Shown here one piece after another: positions 20,446 to 30,554 of a stretch of DNA of 64,000 nucleotides. The stretch is from contig NZ_JABFMW010000007.1 of assembly GCF_013359725.1 (NCBI RefSeq), positions 90,852 through 154,851 on the forward strand, read 5' to 3'. This stretch comes from Pseudarthrobacter sp. C4D7 (GTDB lineage Bacteria > Actinomycetota > Actinomycetes > Actinomycetales > Micrococcaceae). Under the pieces are notes generated by a model. The model was not told the origin of the DNA and did no database searches. It saw nothing but the letters and a program-made list of their open reading frames with translations. A program made the position numbers and the translations under genes. How positions within the stretch are numbered: position 1 is the stretch's first letter; every line of letters begins with the position of its first letter.

Positions 20446-21726
20446 TCAGGCAGACTTGCGGCGCTTGGCCACGTGCGGCACCATGGTGGGCTCGGCCCCG
20501 CGAAGCACCACATCTTCGGTGATCACCACGCTGGCCACGTCCTCACGGCTGGGAAGATCGAACATTACGGGGAGCAGGACTTCTTCCAGGATTGCGCGCA
20601 GGCCACGGGCTCCGGTGCCCCGTTCCAGCGCCTGGTCGGCGATGGCTTCCAGGGCGGTGTCGTCGAAGACCAGCTCCACGCCGTCGATCTGGAACATCTT
20701 CTGGTACTGCTTCACCAGGGCGTTCTTGGGGGTGGACAGGATCTGGATCAGGGCATCGCGGTCCAGGTTGGACACGGTGGTGATGACCGGGAGCCTGCCG
20801 ATAAATTCCGGGATCAGGCCGAACTTCAGCAGGTCCTCCGGCATGACCTCACCGTAGGAGTCCACCTTCTTGCTTGCCTCATTCAGTGGGGCACCGAAAC
20901 CAATGCCCTTGCGGCCGGAGCGGGAGCCAATGATCTCTTCCAGGCCCGCGAAGGCACCGGCCACGATGAACAGGACGTTCGTGGTGTCGATCTGGATGAA
21001 TTCCTGGTGCGGGTGCTTGCGTCCGCCCTGCGGCGGTACCGAGGCAACCGTCCCTTCCAGGATCTTCAGGAGGGCCTGCTGGACACCTTCGCCGGAGACG
21101 TCACGGGTAATGGAGGGGTTCTCGCTTTTGCGGGAGATCTTGTCGATCTCATCGATGTAGATGATGCCCTGTTCGGCCTTCTTGACGTCGTAGTCAGCGG
21201 CCTGGATGAGCTTGAGGAGGATGTTTTCCACGTCCTCGCCCACATAGCCAGCCTCCGTCAGGGCGGTGGCATCAGCGACGGCGAACGGCACGTTCAGGCG
21301 GCGGGCAAGGGTCTGGGCGAGGTAGGTCTTGCCGCAGCCGGTGGGACCGATGAGGAGGATGTTCGACTTGGCGATCTCGACGTCGTCGTGGTGCCCGCCG
21401 TCCCCCAGGTTCCCGGACTTGGGCGCGTGGCCCGCCTGAATGCGCTTGTAGTGGTTGTAGACCGCGACGGCGAGGGAGCGCTTGGCAGGCTCCTGGCCGA
21501 TGACATATTCCTGCAGGAAGTCGAAGATTTCACGCGGCTTGGGCAGTTCGAAACTGCCGAGGTCAGCGACCTCCGCGAGCTCCTCTTCGATGATTTCGTT
21601 GCACAACTCGATGCACTCATCGCAGATGTAGACACCGGGGCCGGCAATGAGCTTGCGCACCTGCTTCTGGCTCTTTCCGCAGAAAGAGCACTTCAGCAGA
21701 TCCGTGCTCTCGCCAATCCGAGCCAT
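20446..21726 (-). CDS. clpX: ATP-dependent Clp protease ATP-binding subunit ClpX
   Basis: AAA+ unfoldase that feeds substrates to ClpP. About 426 residues. The N-terminal zinc-binding domain has C13, C16, C35 and C38. Walker A is GPTGCGKT near residue 126, Walker B IIYIDEID near 186, and the ClpP-docking IGF loop GRKGIGFGA. The sensor and arginine-finger region ([12 protein letters not shown]) is intact. The start is the ATG of [10 protein letters not shown] with AGGGG upstream. It is separated from clpP2 by about 175 bp and may have its own promoter there. Confidence 0.97.
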   Translation of the reverse strand: MARIGESTDLLKCSFCGKSQKQVRKLIAGPGVYICDECIELCNEIIEEELAEVADLGSFELPKPREIFDFLQEYVIGQEPAKRSLAVAVYNHYKRIQAGHAPKSGNLGDGGHHDDVEIAKSNILLIGPTGCGKTYLAQTLARRLNVPFAVADATALTEAGYVGEDVENILLKLIQAADYDVKKAEQGIIYIDEIDKISRKSENPSITRDVSGEGVQQALLKILEGTVASVPPQGGRKHPHQEFIQIDTTNVLFIVAGAFAGLEEIIGSRSGRKGIGFGAPLNEASKKVDSYGEVMPEDLLKFGLIPEFIGRLPVITTVSNLDRDALIQILSTPKNALVKQYQKMFQIDGVELVFDDTALEAIADQALERGTGARGLRAILEEVLLPVMFDLPSREDVASVVITEDVVLRGAEPTMVPHVAKRRKSA

Positions 21727-21901
21727 ATATGAACCCCTTAGTATCCTGCTGCCAGGCAGCGCTGCACCATTGCTGAAATCTTTCCCGGCCGGCACGGCCC
21801 GGTTTGTGACAACATCCACTCTAGGTCACATTCGGCCCGGAGGGTGGAAGGAAAAGGCCGGTGCGGCCAAATGAACTGGCCGCACCGGCTTTTGGTACTG
21901 C

Positions 21902-22561
21902 TTAGCGCGTGATCGCCTGGGGCTTGATCTTGCGGGAATCAAGAACCTGGTCGATGAGGCCGTAAGCCTGGGCCTCGTCGGCGGTGAGGATCTTGTCGCG
22001 CTCGATGTCGTTGTTGACCTGCTCCGACGTGCGGCCGGAGTGCTGGGCCAGGGTGTCCTCGAGCCAGGAGCGCATGCGCATGACCTCTGCAGCCTGGATT
22101 TCCAGGTCGGAGGCCTGGCCGCCCTGGCCGCCGGACAGCGCCGGCTGGTGGATCAGCACGCGGGCGTTGGGCAGGGCCAGGCGTTTGCCGGGGGTGCCGG
22201 CTGCCAGCAGGACGGCGGCCGCGCTGGCTGCCTGGCCCAGGCAGACCGTCTGGATCTCCGGACGGATGTACTGCATGGTGTCGTAGATCGCCGTCATGGC
22301 CGTGAACGAACCGCCGGGCGAGTTGATGTACAGCGTAATGTCGCGGTCCGGGTCAGTGGACTCCAGGACCAGCAGCTGGGCCATGATGTCGTCAGCGGAG
22401 GCGTCGTCCACCTGCACGCCGAGGAAGATGATGCGGTCCTCGAAGAGCTTGGTGTACGGGTCCTGGCGCTTGAAGCCGTAGGGGGTGCGTTCCTCGAACT
22501 GCGGCAGGACGTAGCGGCTGGACGGAAGATTGCCGGCTGACCACCCGAAGTTGTAGTTCAT
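21902..22561 (-). CDS. clpP2: ATP-dependent Clp protease proteolytic subunit 2
   Basis: Serine peptidase subunit, about 219 residues. The catalytic triad is visible: Ser in [11 protein letters not shown] near residue 109, His in ARVLIHQP near 135, and Asp in [11 protein letters not shown]. The substrate-entry motif is YINSPGGSF. It begins [10 protein letters not shown]. In actinobacteria ClpP1 and ClpP2 form a mixed two-ring barrel; the adjacent genes here support that. It follows clpP1 by 38 bp. Confidence 0.96.
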   Translation of the reverse strand: MNYNFGWSAGNLPSSRYVLPQFEERTPYGFKRQDPYTKLFEDRIIFLGVQVDDASADDIMAQLLVLESTDPDRDITLYINSPGGSFTAMTAIYDTMQYIRPEIQTVCLGQAASAAAVLLAAGTPGKRLALPNARVLIHQPALSGGQGGQASDLEIQAAEVMRMRSWLEDTLAQHSGRTSEQVNNDIERDKILTADEAQAYGLIDQVLDSRKIKPQAITR

Positions 22562-22599
22562 TGTGTTTGCTCCTGATCGAAAGGGGTTCTGGATGCCGG

Positions 22600-23247
22600 T
22601 TAGTTCTGGGAGGCTGATTCGCCGGAGCCGTTGGACGTTCCGCCGCCGCCTGAGACGGATCCCGCGTGCGCGGCGATCTTGTCGAAGAAACCGTATTCGA
22701 GGGCTTCTGTGGCGGTGAACCACTTGTCGCGGTCGTTGTCCTTGAGGATGGTTTCAACGGTCTGGCCGGTCTGTTCGGCGGTGAGTTCCGCCATGACCTT
22801 TTTCATGTGCAGGATGAGTTCAGCCTGGATCTTGATATCCGAGGCGGTGCCGCCAATGCCGCCGGAGGGCTGGTGCATCAGCACGCGGGCGTTGGGGGTG
22901 GCGTAGCGCTTGCCCTTGGTGCCGGAGGAGAGCAGGAACTGCCCCATGGACGCGGCCAGGCCGGTGGCGACGGTGACGACGTCGTTGGGGATGAACTGCA
23001 TGGTGTCATAGATGGCCATGCCCGCCGTGACGGAGCCGCCGGGCGAGTTGATGTAGAGGTAGATGTCCTTCTCGGGGTTCTCGGCCGAGAGCAGGAGCAG
23101 CTGCGAGCAGATCGCGTTGGCGTTGTCGTCACGCACCTCCGAGCCCAGCCAGATGATCCGCTCCTTGAGAAGGCGGTTGTAAATGTAGTTGTCCTGGGCT
23201 GCAGGATCGACGGTCGCCATCCGGGGGGCCTCTGAGTGCTGTGACAT
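22600..23247 (-). CDS. clpP1: ATP-dependent Clp protease proteolytic subunit 1
   Basis: Serine peptidase subunit, 215 residues, with catalytic Ser in [11 protein letters not shown] near residue 99, His in [11 protein letters not shown] near 124, and Asp in [13 protein letters not shown]. The C-terminal tail is Gly/Ser-rich. First of the clpP1-clpP2 pair, about 200 bp downstream of tig. Confidence 0.96.
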   Translation of the reverse strand: MSQHSEAPRMATVDPAAQDNYIYNRLLKERIIWLGSEVRDDNANAICSQLLLLSAENPEKDIYLYINSPGGSVTAGMAIYDTMQFIPNDVVTVATGLAASMGQFLLSSGTKGKRYATPNARVLMHQPSGGIGGTASDIKIQAELILHMKKVMAELTAEQTGQTVETILKDNDRDKWFTATEALEYGFFDKIAAHAGSVSGGGGTSNGSGESASQN

Positions 23248-23400
23248 GTTTACTTACCTCTCACTGGTGACGGTGACATCACTGAAAATCACTACTTGGA
23301 CACTAACCGGTTTCACGGGTGTTTTGTTCGCGCACCGACGGCTGTTCGCTGACGGCGCACGATCATCGAACCGGAAGCGGACAACTTCCGCTCCAACGCG

Positions 23401-23435
23401 AACGGCCCCCGGATCCAGGGGATCCAGGGGCCGTT
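23401..23435 (-). terminator. stem-loop after tig
   Basis: A 9-bp perfect stem (AACGGCCCC / GGGGCCGTT) with a 17-nt loop 19 bp after the tig stop. No U-run follows, so it may only slow or partly end transcription. Confidence 0.45.
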
Positions 23436-23453
23436 GCTGCGGTTCAGTAAGGA

Positions 23454-24836
23454 CTATGCCTTGGCGTCTTCGGCGTCGACAACCTCTGCCTCGGCGGCTT
23501 CGGTTGCGTCAGCGTCGGCTGCTTCCGCGGCGGGTGCTTCCTCGCCGGCGGGGCGGACGAAGTCGCTCAGGTCAACAGCCTTGCCGTCGGTGTCGGTCAC
23601 GGTGGCCTGGCCCAGGACGACGGCCAGTGCCTTGCGGCGGCGGACCTCGGAAACCATCATGGGGACCTGGCCGCTCTGATCGATGATCTGGGCGAACTGG
23701 TTCGGGTCCATGCCGTACTGGCTGGCCGTGGTGACGATGTAGTCGATCAGCTCGTTCTGGCTGACGTTGACTTCTTCCTTCTCCGCGATGGCGTCGAGGA
23801 TGATCTCGTTCTGGAAGGCGCGGGCCGTGTTGGCGCGGACCTCTTCGCGGTGCTCCTCGGTGTCGTGCTCGCCGTCGCCGTGGCCGTTGCCCTCCTGGAA
23901 GTGGGCTTCGAGCTGCTCTTCGACGACGGAGTCCGGAACGGGAACCTCGACGAGTTCCACCAGCTTGTCCAGGACCTTGTCGCGGGCTTCAACGCCCTGC
24001 TCCACGATCTTGGATTCAGCGGCCTGCTTGGCCAGGTCTTCGCGGAGTTCGGCGAGGGTGTCGAACTCGGAGGCCAGCTGGGCGAAGTCGTCGTTCGCTT
24101 CGGGCAGTTCGCGTTCCTTGACGGCCTTCACCACAACCTTGACCTGGGCGGCTTCGCCGGCGTGGTCGCCACCAACCAGGGTGGTGTCGAAGATGGCGTC
24201 CTCGTCGGCGCTGAGGCCGGTCACGGCTTCGTCCATGCCCTCAAGCATGGTGCCGGCGCCAACCTGGTAGGACAGGCCGGCAGCGGAGTCGACCTCTTCG
24301 CCGTCGATCGTGGCGGTGATGTCGATGGTGAGGAAGTCACCATCGGCGGCGGGACGGTCAACGGACTTCAGGGTGCCGAAGCGTCCGCGGAGTTCGTCCA
24401 GGGCCTTGTCCACGTCGGCGTCGGAGGATTCCGCAGCTGCAACCTGGACCTCGATGCCGGCGTAGTCCGGGAGTTCGATTTCGGGGCGGACGTCAACCTC
24501 GGCAGCGAACTTCAGGCCACCGTCGGTAGCGGAGGGATCGGGGACCTCGGTGATCTCCACCTCGGGACGGCTCAGCGGGCGGATGCCGGATTCCTGCACG
24601 GCAGCCTGGTACCAGCCATTGAGGCCGTCGTTGATCGCGGTTTCCAGGACGTAGCCACGGCCGACGCGCTGGTCGATCAGCTTGGCGGGAACCTTGCCCT
24701 TGCGGAACCCGGGGACCTGGATCTGCGACGCAACAGTCTTGTAGGCCGAGTCGATGCTGGGCTTCAGTTCCTCAAAGGGGACCTCAACATTGAGCTTGAC
24801 CCGCGTGGGGGTGAGGTTCTCGACAGCGCTCTTCAC
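23454..24836 (-). CDS. tig: trigger factor, ribosome-bound chaperone
   Basis: Peptidyl-prolyl isomerase and chaperone at the ribosome exit tunnel, 460 residues. The N-terminal ribosome-binding domain has [19 protein letters not shown] near residues 42-60 (the GFRxGKxP signature). The FKBP-like domain follows ([20 protein letters not shown] ... [18 protein letters not shown]), then the long helical arms. The tail is acidic and Ala/Glu-rich, common in actinobacteria. The start is a GTG ([10 protein letters not shown]). It sits between tRNA-Pro and clpP1 on the same strand. Confidence 0.96.
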   Translation of the reverse strand: MKSAVENLTPTRVKLNVEVPFEELKPSIDSAYKTVASQIQVPGFRKGKVPAKLIDQRVGRGYVLETAINDGLNGWYQAAVQESGIRPLSRPEVEITEVPDPSATDGGLKFAAEVDVRPEIELPDYAGIEVQVAAAESSDADVDKALDELRGRFGTLKSVDRPAADGDFLTIDITATIDGEEVDSAAGLSYQVGAGTMLEGMDEAVTGLSADEDAIFDTTLVGGDHAGEAAQVKVVVKAVKERELPEANDDFAQLASEFDTLAELREDLAKQAAESKIVEQGVEARDKVLDKLVELVEVPVPDSVVEEQLEAHFQEGNGHGDGEHDTEEHREEVRANTARAFQNEIILDAIAEKEEVNVSQNELIDYIVTTASQYGMDPNQFAQIIDQSGQVPMMVSEVRRRKALAVVLGQATVTDTDGKAVDLSDFVRPAGEEAPAAEAADADATEAAEAEVVDAEDAKA

Positions 24837-24917
24837 GGTCTAAGTACTCCTGGGTTGTGGGATGGGGTTTTCTGCAAACGCAATGTGTGTCCAGGCCTGC
24901 TGGTCCTGGCCGCAGAG

Positions 24918-24992
24918 TCGGGGTGACAGGATTTGAACCTGCGACTTCCTGCTCCCAAAGCAGGCGCTCTAGCCAAGCTGAGCTACACCCCG
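24918..24992 (-). tRNA. tRNA-Pro (TGG)
   Basis: Cloverleaf on the minus strand: acceptor CGGGGTG / CACCCCG with discriminator A, D-arm AGCTCAGC...GCT, anticodon arm CCTGC-TTTGGGA-GCAGG with anticodon TGG, T-arm with GGTTCAAATCC. CCA is not encoded. It lies 81 bp upstream of tig. Confidence 0.97.
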
Positions 24993-25124
24993 TAAGTGCA
25001 CAGGCAAGTCTACGGTGATACGCGCCGTGATTGCACATTTGACACGTAGGCCATGGATTAGGTTTAGTTGTATCCGGCTTGAACAGCCAGCCCGGAGTTT
25101 CCGCTGATAAACGGATCTTCCTTC

Positions 25125-25198
25125 GGGGACGTAGCTTAATGGTAAAGCCTCAGTCTTCCAAACTGATTACGCGGGTTCGATTCCCGTCGTCCCCTCCA
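25125..25198 (+). tRNA. tRNA-Gly (TCC)
   Basis: Acceptor GGGGACG / CGTCCCC, anticodon arm TCAGT-CTTCCAA-ACTGA with anticodon TCC, T-arm GCGGGTTCGATTCCCGT. The 3' end reads T-CCA, so the CCA is encoded, unlike the other three tRNAs in the window. Confidence 0.97.
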
Positions 25199-25204
25199 GG
25201 ACAA

Positions 25205-25239
25205 CAAAAAAGGCCCCTCAGCTTGAGGGGCCTTTTTTG
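25205..25239. terminator. bidirectional intrinsic terminator
   Basis: Perfect 16-bp stem (CAAAAAAGGCCCCTCA and its complement) with a 3-nt loop. The outer A6/T6 tracts make it a textbook terminator on both strands, for tRNA-Gly and the convergent Fpg/Nei gene. Confidence 0.93.
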
Positions 25240-25248
25240 TCTGTCAGC

Positions 25249-26208
25249 CTAGGCCTGCGGTTGCTGGCAGAACGGGCACCAGTAGAGGTTCCGGCCGGCG
25301 AGGTCGGCCATGAGCACGATGGTGCGGCATACCCTGCAGGGCAGCCCGTGCCGTTTGTAGACGTAGTGGACGTCGTCGCGGCGCGGGAAACGGGCACTCT
25401 TGGCCGGCACCGGCTTCCCGGACGCGGCAGCCTTGGCGGCCGTGGTGCCACTGAGCGTCCAATACTTTGGCGGGGTGGTGATGATCCGGCCGTCCGCCAA
25501 GCCGTCGTTCATCACAGCAACAATGTCGCGCCACAGCTTCCGGGCATCACTGTCCGGAAGTGCGCTGCCCGGCAGCAACGGATCGAGCCGGCGGCGGAAC
25601 AGGACCTCGGCGCGGTAGACATTCCCAACGCCGGCAATCACCTTCTGGTCCATGAGCAGCGCTGCCAGCGGCGTCTTCCGGGCCCGGATGTTGGCGGCGA
25701 ACCGGCCGGCATCCCCGCGAAGGTTGCGCAGCGGATCAGGTCCCAGCCGGGCAAGGACGGCGTCCACCTCCGCGGCAGTAATGGTCTCGCAGGTGGTGGC
25801 CCCGCGAAGGTCCGCCCAGCCGTGGCTGCCTGCCAGCCGGACGCGCACGGCCCCGACGGGTGCCGGCGGACCCGCATAGGGCGTCCCGGCGTCGACGTCG
25901 CCGTCGGCGGACGTTTCCTGCTCCCCTACGCGCCGGGGAGCACCAATGCTGGACGCCCCGGCGAACGTGCTGTCACCCCCGAAGCTCCAGGCCCCATAGA
26001 GGCCAAGGTGCACATGCAGCACCAGCGCGTTGTCGAAGTGGAGGAACAGGTGCTTGCCGTGCGCCTCGGCGGCGACCATGGTGTGGCCGTCCAGCAGCGC
26101 CGCTCCCCCGGTGAACCGGCCCTGGGGACTGGACACAGCCAGCGCCTCGCCGGTGAACACATCGCCGAACTGGCGTGCGAGCCTGCGGACAGAATGGCCT
26201 TCGGGCAC
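25249..26208 (-). CDS. Fpg/Nei family DNA glycosylase
   Basis: Bifunctional base-excision glycosylase/AP lyase, 319 residues. The N-terminal catalytic Pro and Glu are in (M)PEGHSVRR, the form seen in Nei rather than MutM. The helix-two-turn-helix region is KVIAGVGNVYRAEVLF. The C-terminal zinc finger has four Cys (CRVCR ... WCPFC). Likely removes oxidised pyrimidines. The GTG start shares one base with the rpiB stop (TAGTG), so it is co-transcribed with rpiB, as in mycobacteria. Confidence 0.92.
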   Translation of the reverse strand: MPEGHSVRRLARQFGDVFTGEALAVSSPQGRFTGGAALLDGHTMVAAEAHGKHLFLHFDNALVLHVHLGLYGAWSFGGDSTFAGASSIGAPRRVGEQETSADGDVDAGTPYAGPPAPVGAVRVRLAGSHGWADLRGATTCETITAAEVDAVLARLGPDPLRNLRGDAGRFAANIRARKTPLAALLMDQKVIAGVGNVYRAEVLFRRRLDPLLPGSALPDSDARKLWRDIVAVMNDGLADGRIITTPPKYWTLSGTTAAKAAASGKPVPAKSARFPRRDDVHYVYKRHGLPCRVCRTIVLMADLAGRNLYWCPFCQQPQA

Positions 26209-26702
26209 TACTCGATGACCTCGCCGGTTGCTTCAAAAAGGGCGATCTTTTCAATCCTGCGGATGTGGCGTTCATCGTTGCTGAAGGGTTCGGCCAGGAA
26301 TGCCTCCACCAGCTCGGTGGCCTCTTCCACCGTGTGCTGGCGTCCGCCCAGTGCCACCACGTTGGCGTCATTGTGTTCGCGGGCGAGTGTTGCCGTGGAG
26401 AGGTTCCAGGCCAGGGCGGCGCGGATCCCCCGCACCTTGTTGGCGGCAATCTGTTCGCCGTTGCCGGACCCGCCCAGCACGATGCCCAGGGCGTGGACGC
26501 CGGCCTCCCGGTCCGCGACGACAGCGAGGGCGGCGTTGATGCAGAACGAGGGGTAGTCGTCTTGGGCGTCGTAGACCTTGGGCCCGTGGTCCACCACCTC
26601 GTACCCCTTCCCGGTCAGGTGGGACACCAGGTGGGCGCTGAGTTCCATGCCGGCGTGGTCGGTGGCGATGTGGACCCGCGGGAAGGCAGGGGTAGTGGTC
26701 AC
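26208..26702 (-). CDS. rpiB: ribose-5-phosphate isomerase B
   Basis: Interconverts ribose 5-phosphate and ribulose 5-phosphate in the pentose phosphate pathway. The 164-residue RpiB/LacAB fold shows ATDHAG near the N-terminus, VVDHGPKVYDAQDDYPSF, the anion-hole loop GGSGNGEQIAANK and REHNDANVVALGGR. The GTG start gives MTTTPAFPRVHIA. First gene of a two-gene operon with the downstream glycosylase. Confidence 0.95.
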   Translation of the reverse strand: MTTTPAFPRVHIATDHAGMELSAHLVSHLTGKGYEVVDHGPKVYDAQDDYPSFCINAALAVVADREAGVHALGIVLGGSGNGEQIAANKVRGIRAALAWNLSTATLAREHNDANVVALGGRQHTVEEATELVEAFLAEPFSNDERHIRRIEKIALFEATGEVIE

Positions 26703-26773
26703 GTGCTAAGTCCGTTCGGTTGTGGGAGCTGGCGGCCACCGGGCTTGGGGCCGGAACGACACGGATAAGGATA

Positions 26774-27808
26774 CTAGGGCGGCCCGGGGTCCGGGCTTCG
26801 GCCCTCCGCCGGGGGCTGGGGGTTGCTGCCGCGCCTGGCCCTGGCGGCTACTCGGGTGAGCACGTCGGCAAGCCGCGCGGCCGAGGCCTGGCTGCCGCCG
26901 CTGATGGCGAGGCGGCCCCCGTCGGTCCTGCTGACGACGACGGCGGGCCCGCTGCTGACGAGCATCGCTGCGGTTCCCTGGTGGTGGCGGTAGCCCCACC
27001 CGCCATAGTCGGCGGCCTTCACGTCGGCGGCGCTGGCCGCGGAAATGGCACCGGCGGGCACGTCCATGACGGGCACCACCCCGGCCAGCAGGACCCTCAA
27101 CCCGCGCCGGTCCGCGCTGACGCGAGCGAACAGGAAACCGGCGCCAACGATGGCCAGGGCCACGAGGAGGATCCCGAGCCAGGGCACCACGACGGCAAGG
27201 AGTGCGGCCGGAAACAGGAACGCTATGCCGATCATGACGAACACCGAACTCCGGGCGTGGACCCAGAGCCTGATGGTGTCCCGGGCAAGGTCGGGGTCCA
27301 GCTCCGTCACGATGGCGGACCGGAGCGCGCGGTCGTCATCCGGCGACCATTGCCGGTCGGCTTTGTACACCATGGCCATGGTCACGCCGAGCGATACCGC
27401 GGCGCCGCTGCCGAGGGCCAGGACGGTCATGTCCACGTGCGACTGCCGGGCGTCGGCCAGTCCGGTCTGGCCGATCAGGCCCGCGGCGAGGACGGAGGTG
27501 ATGAACAGGCTGAGGAAGAAACCGATGCCCATCATGATCCGGCGCATCAGGACGGGCCTGCCCAACGGCGCCGCCTGGAGCAGGACCAGCCAGCCGGTCA
27601 GGACGATCCCCGCTGCGCCGCCGCCCACGTAGGCCCAGAACGGGGCGAAGGCGGCACCGCCGTCGTTCGTCCAAAGAATCGCGAGCGGCTCCGGAAGGTC
27701 CGGGCGCAGCAGCGACGCGCAGTAAACGAAGGCGGCGGCCAGGAGAACGGGAAACCCGACAGCGAATCGCAGGGCCTTGACGTCCACCAAATCCAGCAGC
27801 TTTCCCAT
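26774..27808 (-). CDS. membrane protein of unknown function
   Basis: About 344 residues. Hydrophobic segments lie near residues 12-32, 48-70, 82-106, 118-140, 184-204 and 206-226, followed by a soluble C-terminal domain of about 110 residues (VPAGAISAASAADV ... GGWGYRHHQGTAAMLVSSGPAVVVSRTDG), like membrane proteins with a PH-like or DUF1648-type layout. No catalytic motif is seen. I chose the ATG of MGKLLDLVDVK; upstream codons read through the pepN promoter region. Divergent from pepN, with about 160 bp between. Confidence 0.7.
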   Translation of the reverse strand: MGKLLDLVDVKALRFAVGFPVLLAAAFVYCASLLRPDLPEPLAILWTNDGGAAFAPFWAYVGGGAAGIVLTGWLVLLQAAPLGRPVLMRRIMMGIGFFLSLFITSVLAAGLIGQTGLADARQSHVDMTVLALGSGAAVSLGVTMAMVYKADRQWSPDDDRALRSAIVTELDPDLARDTIRLWVHARSSVFVMIGIAFLFPAALLAVVVPWLGILLVALAIVGAGFLFARVSADRRGLRVLLAGVVPVMDVPAGAISAASAADVKAADYGGWGYRHHQGTAAMLVSSGPAVVVSRTDGGRLAISGGSQASAARLADVLTRVAARARRGSNPQPPAEGRSPDPGPP

Positions 27809-27971
27809 GCTTTTAACGCTACCCCTGTGGCTGCCCGGCGTGGCGGCCGGCCGGCTCCGGCCCGGCTGTGAGCTGCGCAACTTGCCAAGGCCGCGAGGGA
27901 TGAAAGAATGCATCACAGTGCCGGAACCGGGACCACCGGCCGGCAGCCGCAACTTCTCTGGAGGCCCCCTT

Positions 27972-30554
27972 TTGCCAGGCATGAACCTGACGCGCGCCGA
28001 AGCCCGTGAGCGCGCCGAGCTGATTACCGTCGAGTCCTACGATGTCAGCCTGGACCTGACCCGCGGCGAAGACGTTTTCGGCAGCACCACCACCGTGAAG
28101 TTCACGGCATCGCCCGGATCTGCCACCTTCATCGACGCCGTCACCCGGACCGTGCACAGCGTGAGCCTGAACGGCCGCGCCCTTGATCCAGCGGCGGTGG
28201 CCGACGGCGTGCGGATCCAGCTGCCGGACCTCGCCGAGGACAACGAGCTGACGGTCGTGGCCGACATGCCCTACATGAACACGGGGGAAGGACTGCACCG
28301 GTTCGTGGATCCGGTGGACGGCGAGGTCTACCTGTATACGCAGTTCGAGGTTCCGGATTCCCGCAGGATGTTCTCCGTCTTTGAGCAGCCGGACCTGAAG
28401 GCCACCTTCGCCTTCACCGTAACGGCGCCTTCCCACTGGGATGTCATTTCCAACTCGCCCACTCCTGAACCGGCGCCGGCGCTGCCCGCCGGAGACGGTT
28501 CCGCCAGGTCTGTGTGGACCTTCGAGCCCACACCCCGGCTGTCCTCCTATGTCACGGCCCTGATCGCGGGGCCGTACCAGTCCGTCCGCAGCGAGGTCAC
28601 CAGCTCGGACGGCCGGGTCATCCCGCTGGGCGTGTTCGCCCGCAAGTCCCTGATGCAGTATCTCGATGCGGACAACATCTTCGAGCTGACGCGCCAGGGG
28701 TTCGGGTTCTTTGAGGCGCAATTCGGCTGCCCGTACCCGTTCGCGAAGTACGACCAGCTGTTCGTTCCGGAATTCAACGCCGGCGCCATGGAGAACGCCG
28801 GGGCCGTGACCATCCTGGAAGGCTACGTCTTCCGCAGCAAGGTCACCGGCGCCCAGATCGAACGGCGTGCCATCACCGTGCTCCACGAACTGGCGCATAT
28901 GTGGTTCGGCGACCTGGTAACCATGCGCTGGTGGAACGACCTGTGGCTTAATGAATCCTTCGCCGAGTACATGTCGCACCTGGCGGCGGTGGAGGCCACG
29001 TCCTTCACCAGCGCGTGGACCACCTTTGCCTCCGTGGAGAAGTCCTGGGCCTACCGGCAGGACCAGCTGCCCACCACGCACCCCATTTTCGCGGAGATCA
29101 ACGACCTGCAGGACGTGGAGGTCAACTTCGACGGCATCACCTACGCCAAGGGCGCCTCGGTCCTGCGGCAGCTGGTGGCCTGGGTTGGACCTGAGCAGTT
29201 CATGGCCGGTGTCCGGGAGTACTTCGCCAAGCACTCCTGGCACAACACGGAGCTGCAGGATCTGCTGGTTGAGCTGGAAAAGGCCAGCGGCCGTGACCTG
29301 GACCGCTGGGGCCAGCAGTGGCTGGAGACCGCGGGCGTGAACACGCTTGCGCCCGAGCTGGACGTGGACGCCGACGGGACACTGCGCTCTTTCGCCATCC
29401 TGCAGTCCGCTGTTCCGGAGTGGCCCACCATCCGTCCGCACCGCCTGGCCGTCGGGTTCTACAACCTGGACGACGCCGGCAAGCTCACCCGGGTGCACCG
29501 CGAGGAGCTGGATGTCGACGGCGAACGCACCGAGGTGCCGGCGCTGGCCGGCCTGGCGCAGCCGGACCTGATCCTCATCAACGACGACGACCTTGCCTAC
29601 GCGAAGGTGCGCCTCGATCCTAAGTCCCTGGCGACTGCCACCGCGCACCTGAAGGATTTCGGTGAGAGCCTGCCAAGGACACTCGTCTGGAACTCCGCGT
29701 GGGACGCTGCCCGCGACGGCGAGTCCCCGGCACGGACGTACGTGGATTTGATCCTTAGCAACGTCGGCGCGGAGACGGATTCCTCGGTGATCCTGGTCCA
29801 GCTCCGGCAGCTGGCCACCACCCTGAACTTCTACGTGGCCGAGGAACACCGCGAAGCCACCGCGGTCGCCGCCGTGGACCGGTTGTGGGAGCTGGCATCG
29901 ACCGTGCCGGCCGGCTCCGACGGCCAGCTGCAGTTCATCAAGTCCTTCGCACTCCTGGCCCGCAGCAGCGGGCAGCTGGACCGGGTGGCGGCCCTGCTGG
30001 ACGGGACGGTGGTGCTGGAGGGCCTGGTTGTTGACCAGGACCTCCGCTGGGAGCTGGTGGCCTCGCTGGTTTCCGGCGGCCGGATGGGGCAGGACGGCAT
30101 CGACGCCGAACTGGAGCGGGACAACACCTCCAGCGGCCAGAACGCCGCCGCCCTGGCCCAGGCCGCCATTCCCACCCCCGAGGCGAAGGCCGCAGCCTGG
30201 GAATCCATCGTGGTCAAGGGAGAGCTGTCCAACGCGCTGCAGGGATCGGCGGTGGCCGGCTTCATGCGGGTGCTGGACCGTTCGCTGCTGGAGCCGTACG
30301 CCGAAAAGTACTTCGCGGCCGTGCCGGCCATCTCGGCAACGCGCACCCACGCACTCGCCCAGCAAATCGTCGTCGGCCTCTACCCGTCACTGCTGACCAC
30401 GCAGGCAACCATCGACCGCACGGACACCTTCCTGGCGTCCCTGCCGGCCGAGAGCGCTGCGCTGCGGCGGATGATGCTGGAGAACCGTGACGGCGTGGCC
30501 CGCGCCCTGCGTGCCCGTGCCGCCGATGTCTTGCCGGAGGGCAGCCAGAAGTGA
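27972..30554 (+). CDS. pepN: aminopeptidase N (M1 family metallopeptidase)
   Basis: Zinc aminopeptidase, about 860 residues. Seen: the substrate-binding GAMEN motif near residue 271, the zinc motif HELAHMWFGDL at about residue 305 with the second Glu in NESFAEY about 18 residues on, and an ERAP1-like helical C-terminal domain. Start: an in-frame TTG at 27972 (LPGMNLTRAE) has GGAGG seven bases upstream; the ATG three codons later (27981) is less well placed. Its stop overlaps the osmC start (GTGA). In M. tuberculosis pepN also follows the rpiB/Rv2466c region. Confidence 0.95.
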   Translation: MPGMNLTRAEARERAELITVESYDVSLDLTRGEDVFGSTTTVKFTASPGSATFIDAVTRTVHSVSLNGRALDPAAVADGVRIQLPDLAEDNELTVVADMPYMNTGEGLHRFVDPVDGEVYLYTQFEVPDSRRMFSVFEQPDLKATFAFTVTAPSHWDVISNSPTPEPAPALPAGDGSARSVWTFEPTPRLSSYVTALIAGPYQSVRSEVTSSDGRVIPLGVFARKSLMQYLDADNIFELTRQGFGFFEAQFGCPYPFAKYDQLFVPEFNAGAMENAGAVTILEGYVFRSKVTGAQIERRAITVLHELAHMWFGDLVTMRWWNDLWLNESFAEYMSHLAAVEATSFTSAWTTFASVEKSWAYRQDQLPTTHPIFAEINDLQDVEVNFDGITYAKGASVLRQLVAWVGPEQFMAGVREYFAKHSWHNTELQDLLVELEKASGRDLDRWGQQWLETAGVNTLAPELDVDADGTLRSFAILQSAVPEWPTIRPHRLAVGFYNLDDAGKLTRVHREELDVDGERTEVPALAGLAQPDLILINDDDLAYAKVRLDPKSLATATAHLKDFGESLPRTLVWNSAWDAARDGESPARTYVDLILSNVGAETDSSVILVQLRQLATTLNFYVAEEHREATAVAAVDRLWELASTVPAGSDGQLQFIKSFALLARSSGQLDRVAALLDGTVVLEGLVVDQDLRWELVASLVSGGRMGQDGIDAELERDNTSSGQNAAALAQAAIPTPEAKAAAWESIVVKGELSNALQGSAVAGFMRVLDRSLLEPYAEKYFAAVPAISATRTHALAQQIVVGLYPSLLTTQATIDRTDTFLASLPAESAALRRMMLENRDGVARALRARAADVLPEGSQK

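Noticed and set aside
27819..30365. 848-codon minus-strand frame opposite pepN
   Set aside because: Antisense shadow of a clear M1 peptidase; composition is that of a reverse-complement GC-rich frame.
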